From Himantopus leucocephalus (Eukaryota > Chordata > Aves > Charadriiformes > Recurvirostridae), in assembly GCA_003993805.1 (NCBI GenBank), contig RSEF01000003.1, forward strand, positions 43,268,050-43,332,049: a DNA stretch of 64,000 nucleotides. Direction: 5' to 3'. Position numbers and translations under genes: made by a program. Positions 26,198-36,700 of this stretch are shown here, piece after piece (the first letter of the stretch is position 1; each line of letters starts with the position of its first letter). Below the pieces are notes generated by a model. The model ran no database searches. It was not told the origin of the DNA and saw only the letters and a program-made list of their open reading frames with translations.

Positions 26198-26339
26198 CTG
26201 TCTTTATCTCAACCCATGAGGTTTTTTTTTTCTCTTTCCCCTCTTTTTCTCCCTCTTCTCCCTGCCCTTTTAGAGGGGGAAGAGGGTGTGAGCGAGAGGC
26301 TGCATGGTCTTAGTTGCTGGCTGGGGTTAAACCATGACA

Positions 26340-29300
26340 AAGCCACAAGATTTCTTGGTTTTGTACTTCAGGTTCTTGGCTGTTATGGCCAGGACCAGGT
26401 ACAGAAAGATCCCATCTCCTGTACTGATGGTCCCAGGGGCACACTACACCAGTGACTCAGGAGCTGGAGTCATGGATCTGCAATGAACCTGGGTGCAAAG
26501 AGGGGAGTATTCCAGCTCTTGTCTTCTCTGGTTGCTCTGGGAGTTGTTATAGTGCATTTTATCTGAGCTAAGACTGATGCTGCTAGCTTCCACTGCAAGA
26601 TTTCAGTTCCCCTGCAGAGCTTGATTTACTTTCCTTGTTTTTTAAAATCCTTTTTTAAAAAGTCTGAAGAGCGAAAAAAAATATACTAAAGCAATTGCAA
26701 TCAGCTCTCATTTGTCTCTATATATCTTTATCTACTCGGTGATGTCTTTTTTGCGTAGATCTCAAAGAAATGAATGGTGGATGCAGGGCAGTGAGTGAAT
26801 ACCTCTAGCCAGAGTTTAAAAAGGATTAGAGGTAAAAAAAAAATCACATATAAGCAAACTCGTTTTGATCTAATGGTAAAAGTCTCAATCAAACATAGCA
26901 GATAGTCTGGACTACCTGTCTGCACTGTGCTCGTTCTTCTTCAGCTCTCCTGATGCAACACAGATGTCCGGCAGCTCAGCAGCATAAACCTCTGCCTGTG
27001 GTGCACCTCCCCAGATAAGCCGCTGCAGGAGCTATGGTGGGTAACCCATTGGCTTCAGTCAGATTTGTGGTGAGTCTGTTCCGTGAGTAATCTGCAAAGT
27101 CTTTGAAATCTCTGGCTTTCTGGATTCCTTCATAGTCCCTTCCTTCATTCTATAAACAAAGACAAACACTGTAAAAAAGATTTACTGGAACAATGGTATC
27201 CATCTGCTGCTGCATCTCCACAAACCCACATTTGATAGGTTGAGATTAAGCAGTTGGCCAGACAAGATAGCCAATGCATCAACAAACATAGCTGTAGCAT
27301 AAATAAAACCAGTGTGCGAAGGCAGTTAACGAGAAACGAGCTTGTTTCTCAAAATCCCTGAAGTTCTCCCCAGAAGCCTGAGGGGTCTTTTATGTAGCTG
27401 CATTCCTCCTGACCCTACAACTGCCTTGGCACCCAGCCTTTTCTCTCCCCCAAACAATCAGACTGGCTTAAAAACCCACAAAACAAAACAAAAGGTAACA
27501 TTCTNGACTGTGAAAATCAGAAATGTGTTTGTTGAAAAAAGAAGAAAAGAAAAAATAACCCTCAACTGTTCAGGTAACCATTTGTTTCCACATCTATGCT
27601 CTCATTAAATCATCAGCTATCACAAGACTATGGATGAAAGATAAGAGCTGGCAATGTCGAGATGTCACATTAAATCACAGCAGGCAGAGGAAGGCTGGAC
27701 AGGGCAGCTGCAGGCGAGTCCTTCGAGGGCCCCCACCCTGGGATGGGTCTGCTTGCCTTTCAGGATGCTGCATTACATGCTGGGGATCGACAGCACTGGA
27801 GAAACGGGGGGAAGGAACTGCTGCAACCTCTGTCAGACTCTGTGGCTCAAACCCCTTTCTCACTGATCTCAGCCAGAACGCTGCAGAGCAAGAGGAGAAA
27901 TCCTCTCTTCTCGCAGACTACCTGCGGCACCTTTCATCAAAGCTGCCTTGGCCCATCTCCTGCGCACATGGTAAAAGTGGAACAGGTTTAGAGACATGCT
28001 CATCTGTCCAGAAAGGATGGGGAGGATGCAGCAGGCGAGCCTGCTTATCTGTCACCTATGATGTTTCTTTCCTGTTGCCAGAGGACTACACTTCTTCTTA
28101 TGCAGCATAACATGACAATAAACAAATGTTTAAAGCCTTGGGGAAAAAAATAAATGCACTGGTGCCGGCAGCAGGTTTTAGTCCACTGCTAGTGAGGCCC
28201 TGAGGAAAAGATGCCTATTTTTATATCCGTGTCTCAGGTGGGAGGCCAAGCCACTGCTCCAAGGCAAGAGCACGCCACTGAGGCCACTACCTTCCCATCT
28301 GCACATGGCGTACTCCACTCCGCATACAGCCATGGTGCCACCTGCTATCTCTAACAGCGGGTTTTTCCTCCTCGTGGTGGGGTAACTGTGTGCGGCTGCC
28401 GAGCACTGCTCATCACAACCAGTTTAAAGCTCACGTTTGCATGAGGCTTTCAATCTGTCCACAGAACAGAGAGGGTGGTGAGCTCTGGAAAAGTCAAAGA
28501 GAAGCCACTTCACAGCATCTTTGGTGGCTGCTGACTCAGGTGGATTTATGTTACTGTATATCATTGCCTCTTTAAAATCCCTGGCTCACAGTTTCTCACT
28601 TTGCTGTTTCTCAGGGCATTGGTTTAACCCTCATTGGCATCACGCTGCCCTCCACTCTGTACATCCTTTACCACAGAGCCATGGGATGGAGTCTTCCATT
28701 GCAAGCTTTGCCTTCAGGCGACCAAAGTGTTAAACCTCTAATGTGCTCACAGACTGGCTGTGTCTTTCCATCCCTGAGGGCAGGTTGGTATTAAGGTCCA
28801 GAACCCACTCCCTCGGGCCACTCCAAAGGCCATTAAAGTTAGTGGAAAAGCGTGTTATAGGCAGTGACAGGATCAGGTGGGCAACAGCTTCATAATTGAA
28901 AGGACTTAAAAAATTCACAATCAGTTCATCAGAGGTGGCAACTCATTAGCAGGCAACTGATTTTTGAGATGCTGCCAGCCCAACCTTCAGAAAGCATCCC
29001 TAATTCCCAGGACAAGGTGTGTTTGGCACTGCTGAAATGAGTCCCAGGAGCATCGTAATGGTCAGCACTCAAAGGCAGTTCAAGTTTGGAGTTTGTGGAA
29101 CTCAGAGGTTGAACTCATCCCCAAAACTTTGTCTTGAAAACATTGATGGAAATGCTTTGCTATATACATGTCAAAACTTTTTGCTGGAAGCCCTCGTGGT
29201 TACCCCTGCTGCTTTACTGAGCACATATTGTTACTATTTTTGAGGAACAGCATTTCACTAAGTTCTTCCCCTAGTCTAAGAATAGGCGTTTTCTTGAGAA

Positions 29301-29920
29301 ACGGCTTTATTGCAGAGTGGCCTTGATATTGAAAAAGTAACTGTCCCTGCTCAAGACAGAGGGTTTCCAAGTTTGTTAACAAATACATGCTTTTGACAAT
29401 TTTACTGTAACTTATTGTCAGTGTGAAATAAAATAGGAGGATTTTTGTGGTTTGACTTGCATTTATGCACTTATATATGGTAATTAAATGTAAAAAATGC
29501 CAATTAGAAACAAACTTTGGCAAAACATTAGTCAAAATATGTGCACTTGAATTTTTTAGGGGCTTGAGGGGGCATTCCTTTGACATTTGCTTTTTTAAAA
29601 AATGCCTTAAAATATGACACTTCAAAAGCAGCTGCTTTGTGTGTTCACAAAGCAGTTTCCATATGCAGAGTTCATGTCAGATGTACAAACGTGTATGCAC
29701 CCAAATGACCATAACCATTGGTAACAGGCTAAATAATTATTTGCACAGTGCCTTCTCAAGACTGGTGGATCTCTGTTAGTGCTCCGTTTATAAGGAACAA
29801 CAAAGGAATAAAAAAAAAAGCATGCCAGGAAATGAACTAGTGTTTGAGCCATGAAAAAAGAACAAGTGATCTTTTACAGCCGTCTGGATTTTCTGGCCCT
29901 TTCTTATCTATTTCTGTGAA
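26340..29920. other. gene-free stretch
   Basis: No gene recognised. The longest frame is 158 codons at 27634-28110 (plus). It is Cys- and Ser-rich without a recognisable family, overlaps frames in other phases and has no splice context that I trust. A single N lies at 27505. 'taacccattggcttcagtca' at about 27042 may be an old repeat scrap. Confidence 0.5.
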
Positions 29921-30010
29921 TGTGATTGGGTCTTGACCTGGTCATGTATCTTCTCTGCATCTCATCTTCCTCATTTGCAGAGTGGGGATAATCGTCTTTC
30001 TAAGTGTTGT
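29921..30010 (+). repeat. MIR-like SINE fragment
   Basis: 'tcttgacctggtcatgtatc', then 'tctgcatctcatcttcctca' and 'tttgcagagtggggataatc' follow the order and spacing of the MIR 3' half (tgaccttgggcaagtcacttaacctc, then tgcctcagtttcctcatctg, then taaaatggggataat). This is the clearest MIR-type relic in the window. It is an old, inactive SINE. Confidence 0.6.
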
Positions 30011-32100
30011 CCAATATAACAAAGCAAAGTGAGCCAAGAGCGCAGAAAATCATTACAGGAAAGGGTTTATTCATTGTCATACATAAAAATTGCCTGATTA
30101 GCTCGTGCTGTTGTGAAAGATAGGAAGGCCAAGTGCTCAGATGGAGTGAGAACTAATCAAGTTTTTTTGTTATTGCAAAATACTCTTTAAAATTAGCTGA
30201 AGGTTCAGATATGCTATTGCAGGAATGGGTTGTGCCCAGCCTGCTGTGCTTCGTTTCTGTCCTGCAGGCCTTTGCTCTTTCAGTAGGCAGCAGCCCCAGC
30301 TATGATCTGTCCCCACTCCTGCCAGAAGGCTCTTTCCAGAGACAGTCCCACACCTGCCTTGGGGACCACTCAGCCGCTGGGCCGTAACAGTTCCTCCTGC
30401 TACAAAAAATGCAGCCTCTGAGAGCAAAACCATCTGCTCTGAGAAAACCCCTTCAGGAAAGCCAGGCAAGCGTGAGGTCTCATGGGGACCAGGAGCGTTA
30501 GTGCAATATACAGTCATCACTCGAGACGATTAAGAAATCTGCTCACGGGAGAAGTGATGGTAAACACGGTATTGTGTGCTACCCCATGTTTATCATAGAG
30601 ATTTTGAATTTAAAAGATAAATAAACATGCAGGCTGTGAGCAGCAGTCAGGAAGTAGGTAAGGAACTGTGTCCGATCAGAACAGAGGTCCTGTTCCACCA
30701 GGGACAAGGAGCCCTGCCTGGCTCGTGCTGGTGAGGCGGTGGTGCCTGGGTGTCCTCCCTCTCCCTGCCCCGGGGGCTGGTGGCTGGCTGCCCCAGATGG
30801 AGAGTACAGGGTGAGCTGGATCTCCTTTCCAAAAACTGAGCAGGTAAACAGCCAAGTCTTCTCTCTGGTGACTTGGGAATTTGTGACTGCAGAAGGGGTT
30901 TGCCTGTCTCCGCTGGGCATGGGCAGACGTATAACTTTGTGTCCCCCTCCTAGTCCTAGAACTGCATGACCCAAAATTGATAAGTATAATCCCTCCAGCA
31001 GGCCCCAAATTACTGAGTCACATGTGTGTTGTGATGCTGTTTCTCCCAAGTCATCAGAGGCCATGACAGCACTGGGAGGTAACAGGCAGGTAGATGAGTT
31101 CTCCATCCCGACTTCCCCATCATGTTTAGGAAGGGCTGGGGTCTGGCAGCATGGACATAGTCTCGATGATCCAGCAGCAGCTGGTGGGGAAATACTTACA
31201 CCTTCCTACCGAACCCTGCCAACAAGGTGTTCCCCACCTGGACTGGTCTGCTACTGATGGTGAAGGAACCAACAAGATTGGAGCATCTCAGGCAAAAACT
31301 GACAAATAATTAGACATCTGCACTAACAGAATTGGGCCTAGCAGACCTATAAAATATCAATATAAAAATTAAACATCAAATACAATTAGCATGCGCAATT
31401 TTCCGGTCACTATCTGCAGGTCAGTGACACCAGAAATCTCCAGAAATTAGGTTGAAAGGAGGGGGAGGAAGAAGGAAAAAACATTCTTTCTAAACTATGA
31501 TTCAGACATTCCAGTAGTTAAAACAGGTGTACAACTTGAATATCCAATCATAAACATTAACACCTAGATTAATACAGTTATACAGATAATAAGCAAATAA
31601 AGATGTAATTGCCTTCAAGCATTTTTGGCACATGTCTTCATTGTATTAAACCCCAGAAGATGTGATGGGGAATTTTTGTGGCAGTGCTTGTGAGGTATGT
31701 TTGGCAGTGCTGAAGGGAGGATTTTTCCATTCAGTTCTCTAACACTCCGGTGGTGAGCACCAAGGAGCCACATTTTTTCCTAAACATGTTCTTGGTTTTT
31801 TGGTTTTGGTGACGGTAGCACTGCAGGAGCAGTGCCTTTTCCAGGTGGCGTTCTGGAGGCTGCCTCTCTCCTGGCTGAGCCATCAAAGGTCCCTCAGGAG
31901 ACAAGAACTGTCATAACGAACTGGAGGGAGGGTCCATCTTGCCCAGGTCCCCTCCTCTGGCAGTCCCCTCCATGGACTGCTTAGGAGGGATAAAGCAGTA
32001 ATTCTGCAGAAGGCAATTACAAACTGCGCTACTCCGCATTTCGTCTTCATCTCCCTTGGAAAATTGCCATGGAAGGAGGCTTCCCATCTTCTTCAGAATT
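30011..32100. other. gene-free stretch with 175-codon minus-strand frame
   Basis: The minus strand at 30579-31106 is open for 175 codons from an ATG. A 110-codon frame (30676-31008 minus) and a 76-codon frame (30739-30969 plus) overlap it. The predicted product has no recognisable domain, no coiled coil and no clear signal peptide, and its middle is Pro, Gly and Ser-rich because the DNA is GC-rich there. I regard it as a chance frame. The rest, including the AT-rich 31280-31640 part, holds nothing recognisable. Confidence 0.45.
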
Positions 32101-32119
32101 CCGTTTCTTTATAACATTT

Positions 32120-32215
32120 ACTTTCATCTTTAGGCAAAGAGTTTCACAGGCTACAAGCCCACTCTTTGGGAAAGCACTTTCATTTTCCCTCAGTTCATCA
32201 CCCATGTGGGACCAG
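32120..32215. repeat. possible old interspersed-repeat relic, family not certain
   Basis: 'aggcaaagagtttcacaggc' and, after it, 'gggaaagcactttcattttc' resemble a diverged repeat found in turtles and birds (a 'gagttccacaggctaat' phrase followed by 'aaaaagtatttccttt'). The similarity is from memory, about two-thirds identity over roughly 60 bp, and may be fortuitous. Orientation and family are not resolved. Confidence 0.25.
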
Positions 32216-33095
32216 AGGCTGAACTAGAAGAAAGCAGTTTAAAGCTGGTCCAGACTAAAACCTTCTTTTAAAACTCACCCTTTCAGGTCTTGTCAGCAGC
32301 TCCAGGCATCGCCAGAGCATACTGAAAAGCAATTTGTGACATCTGCGTTCAGCAATTTAAGTCTGGGTCTTGCCACAAACAGCTTAAACTGGAAGAGCAT
32401 TAAAAGGTTAAAAGGACAAAGCTGCACAGAGCAAGTTCTCCCCAGGGATCCAATATTAGTTGGTCGCGTGGTCCTGGAGGTAGAGGGAGGTTAAGGAGCA
32501 ATTGCAGACATACCACTGAGCATGGCTGAGCAAGTCACTCTCCTGCTGTGATCCTAACAGGGCAAGGAGGAAGCTGAATCTTGAGAAAGACCAGCACTTC
32601 ATCCTAGCTGAGCATCTTCACCTTTCCTGAGAAACTTAATTGACTTTCATTGTAAATGAGGGTATGATGAGGCCAGTGCAAGCGCATGGTGGGGGAAACC
32701 AATATCTAAGCAGAGAGAGCCAAGCTCCCATCCCAGCTCTGCAGAAAAACACTACTGCCATTCAGGATTTGGCCTCAAATAGCCATGCAGAAAATGAGAA
32801 GCAGGAGGCACAGCACTTGCACTGTGGTGGAGAGGAGCCCTCTCCCCTCACCCCTTCCTTCCTCTGTACTAGGCGTGCTTCCCTCAAGCCCCACACTCAG
32901 CTCTTTGTGTGCGGGGCCAGGGCTACACCCGCTGCCCACCAGCCTTCTCCTCCTGAGTGACGCATGCTGCATAGAGCTCGGCGCTTCCCTCTGAGCCCCC
33001 CATCCTGGCCTGCACATGTNCCCATCCCTCCCACCCACCCTGGCCACTCGGTCCCCGACAACCTGCAGTCTCAGCAGTGCTCCCTGCAGTGGAGC

Positions 33096-33118
33096 GGGGC
33101 ACAGGGGGGAGGGCAGGG
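33096..33118 (+). other. canonical G-quadruplex motif
   Basis: Four G runs of at least three (4, 6, 3 and 3 Gs) are separated by loops of 4, 1 and 2 bases. This fits the usual G3+N1-7 rule with short loops, which favours a stable structure on the plus strand. It lies in a locally GC-rich block at 32980-33170. Confidence 0.75.
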
Positions 33119-33710
33119 ACCCCCTTCCCTGGCGGGCTGAGCATGGAGGGGGGAAGGAAGGGTTGCCCCATAATGGTGTGGTGATGGGAAACTTCATGAC
33201 TGTGGTTCCCTGCACAGAGGGGCAAGGGAAATCAGATGCAGTTGTTTTTATTCTTTTCCTCTTCCCCATCTTACCACCACTGCTGAGCAGTTTAAATAGT
33301 TTAAGTGTTTTTTAAAGTGGATTTTACAGACTAAGCTATGATCTTAATGTATAACATTTAACAAAACTATGTCAGTTAAAATTCTGTTGCTATAGTCCTG
33401 AAGTTTAATGTTCTTCTACATTGTTTGAAATCAAAGCCAGCTCTTTTCTCTGGCGTACAGGAACTAGAAAAAACGAAATGTTCAGTAAGCAGGAAAGAAA
33501 ACAATTCTGTCTTTACTGTCCAAGCTAAAAAAAGCCCACCCAACACTCATAAAATAAAAGAAAGAAACATCATCAGTCAGAGGAAAAGAGATTTGATCTT
33601 AAAAGCTTGTCTGTGTCATTTGTGATATGGGTAGATAATTTACTTAAATACATGAGTTTAAGTCATGTTATTTCCACCCATACAATTGAAAACAGTTTGA
33701 TCCCTGCTAT

Positions 33711-33749
33711 GTTACATGTAACTGTGTTACATATGCAGGTTACATGTAA
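33711..33749. repeat. paired 10-bp palindromes TTACATGTAA, 28 bp apart
   Basis: The 11-mer GTTACATGTAA occurs at 33711-33721 and again at 33739-33749. Its TTACATGTAA part is a perfect palindrome, and a third, imperfect copy (GTTACATATG) lies between them. The centre-to-centre distance is 28 bp, just under three helical turns. The arrangement could hold two dimer-binding sites, or be a chance local duplication. Confidence 0.6.
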
Positions 33750-36700
33750 TCACATGGCAACAAACAGAAAACAAACTACAGGAAACTTGGCATGGACTTG
33801 GTGTTTTCCTTCTGAGAGGTGAATCTTTTTTCCCCCTCCAAAACCTGATTTCATGCCACGTGGGCTAAAATCATCATTTGCTTCCTAGCAGGTACAGTTG
33901 GGAGATAAAAACAAAGAGCACAGGGTAATATCAAGAAAAGACAAGTCCTTTTCTACCAACTGCCTGCAGAGAACAGGGAGAAGATCCCTGGACAAGAGAC
34001 AGAAGGGAGTGCAGCACTACTTCAGATTTCTTCTCTTTCCAGATATAATTTGCTCCACATGCTGTTTACCCACTGATTCTTCCAAACCATGTCTTGGCTA
34101 GAAGGCAGGTGATGACAGGTCATGGGAGAAGCAGAAGAATTTTGCAGCTTGTTTTGGCTGTACCGAATATGCCCTCATGCTTGGAACAAATCAAATGCTT
34201 CATGCCATTAACAAACTGGCAAGTCCAGTGAGCCTTTCCTCCCTGGCAGGGACTGGAAAGATGTACCAGTACTATAACAACAGAGAGGTACAGGATGAGT
34301 TCGGTGCATTGACACTCATAGTGGAGAAAACAAGGTACGGGCTGGCTTTCTAGGGACAGATACACAAGTGTACTTTACTCTGGATGGGTGGCAGGAGACA
34401 AGGAGAGATCATTCTCTATGACCAGTATGTGTCACACATCTTCCTTTACTGCCTGTTTGGGAGCTGCCCTTGAAGCCACAAGAGTGCCCTCATATTTCTC
34501 CAGTTTTCAAAATCATCCACAAACTTCTCCAGCGAATTCCTTGTCCTACAAGCCACTGGGGTGTCACTTGCTAAAGATACACTCTGGGAAGCAGCTTGTG
34601 CAGTTGACAAGTCTGGCAGGGTTTACCTGACACCACCATGAAAATGTGTAAATTATAGCCCATGCTGCACAAACCTGATCTTTAATAAATAGACATGAGG
34701 AAAACTCCCTCTTTTGCAAGTTGCCCTTACTCTGGAACATGCAAAGGGAAGGAACGATATACTTCTGTCTCCATTGGTTCCCTTGGAAAGTAGAAGAGCT
34801 ATGTGTTTCCTCAGTAGTATCTTCTCTGCTTCTCTGGGCACCACCGAGGGAAAGCCCAAGATTTCACATGTCCAAGGTGTGAGCAGTGGAGGTGAAAGGC
34901 TAAGAAAGCAGGGAGAGCAACGTGACAGCTGGAGGCAGGGTGGGTCCAGTGCCCGTGTCTCTGTCCCTGCACACACACAGAGCATCCAGAAAGAGCAGTA
35001 GAAGCAATAGGACTGAGCCTGAGCATGGACTCAATGGCAGCTGAATAAATGCGCACAGATTTGCGTCAGTGTGTTATTTTTGCTGTTGGACCCTGCTGAA
35101 TTTATTTGACCTGGAAGTCACTGATCATATCCCCAGCTGGGAACAGAACAGCAGCGCATGGTGTGATCTGTATAAATATCTAAGCTACAACGGCTGAGAG
35201 AAAGAGAGGAATTTGGTGAGGTATATTTATGTGTCTGTGTCAAAAGATCAAGTCTACAATGGATTGTTATACCAGTATGGTATGTCTCCGTAGCTAAAGA
35301 TGAATAGAGGTAGAGATGAAAAAATGCCTGTTGTGTCATGCAATTCATCTAATTCATCTCCATGACAATGTATGTCCATTTTCTGCAACTCATTTCCTAG
35401 TTTTTGGCTAGTTTTTTAATGTCCCAAGAAATGAAACTTCCCCCTTTCCCATGAAACATTACTTCACAGACTACATTGCCTGGACTTGTGGGTTTGGGGG
35501 TTTTTTTTGGAAGTTCAGTCAAAATTTTAAACTTCCTAATTTCATCTCAGTGCTAATAAACACGTCATTCGTAATCTCACTTAATGCCTGAATCTTTCAA
35601 AAATCTGCAGATAATTAGCCCTTTACCAATATGTTTCTTTTAATTAGTCTTTTCAGTGACAGAATTATTTTGTCCTGCCTGAATTCTACCAGTTTTTGCC
35701 TGATAATACAACGCAACAGTTCCTTAAACTCCAGCCACCAGATACTCTGTGGGTTTGTTTCCCACAGCAAGTCAGTGTCTGTGATTGCCTGCTGGCTGGC
35801 TAAAGAGTCCAGAATATCTTAGATCTCATTGGAGTTCATTGGGATCTGCTTTTAGAGAAAACTAAAATAATCCAGCACTCCAAGGCTGTTGGAATCTGGC
35901 CATTTATTGATATGAATATTCTACTCAGCTACACCCCCTTGCCCAGCTATTTGGCACGCACATTTCTCTTCCTGACTCAAAAGCTGTGAGTACCTTAGAG
36001 GTTGTCCAAAGGAGTGAGCTAACTCAATGCTGTATGCCCACATTACCTGAACTTAGCACAGCCTTAACTCCCAGTCTTCATCTTCCAATTTCTTGCACCG
36101 GTAGGACTTCCCAATGCACTGAAATCCAGATGCAGTCACCCAGAATCCAGCTGTGTCACTTCTGGGAATAACTCATATAAAAATGTTTCTAGCTTAAAAC
36201 CTGGTAAAATTCCTGCCTTCTTCAAGATTGTCTCCTTATCAGGTTGCAACCAGCAGTTTGGAGTCAGCGTATCAGTATTTCCTTGCACGTGCCAGCATCA
36301 AAGGGAAAGTACATGTTCCTGTCTCCAAATAAGAGGCATTTTCCGTATGTGCATTCTCCACTCTGTCCTGCCTAATGACTATACATTAAGATATTATGCG
36401 GGAAAAGTTGCAACATTTTGTAGCATATGTCTGCGCAAGCGAGAAGCATGTCTCACACCTGCTTCTTGGCTTTGGGACATTATTCCTCGTAACTCTCTTA
36501 CAGCCTGGCTGGCTTGCGGTGCTGCAGGCTTCAAATGGCAAGCCGGGGCAGCAAAGCAAGCCTTTCCTCGCTTGGGGTGGCAAGCTACGCGAAAGCCTGC
36601 GGTCCCTTCTCCGGTTTTGTGCTCATGGGGAAGGGGTGCTCTGTGAGAGGTAATGGCCAGCCCCTTTCAAAACAATGCTGCCAAAACCACTTCCAAAGGA

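Larger units (their letters stand above)
25813..26339 (+). mobile_element. solo LTR of an avian ERVL-like endogenous retrovirus
   Basis: The 527-bp element starts TGTCCTGGTTTCAGCTGAGA and ends GGGGTTAAACCATGACA, so it has TG...CA termini. Its text ('gatagagttaattttctttc', 'gtcaaggactttttcagctt', 'actgtctttatctcaaccca') matches a widespread avian ERVL-type LTR as I remember it. Flanking bases AAGCT (25808-25812) and AAGCC (26340-26344) form a 5-bp target duplication with one C/T difference. A CCAAT box, TATA box and ATTAAA signal lie inside in the right order. No primer-binding site follows and no polypurine tract or coding region precedes it, so this is a solo LTR left by recombination between two LTRs. 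No viral gene is present. Confidence 0.9.

Noticed and set aside
30579..31106. 175-codon minus-strand open frame
   Set aside because: Overlaps other frames on both strands, no family features, GC-rich middle. Treated as chance.
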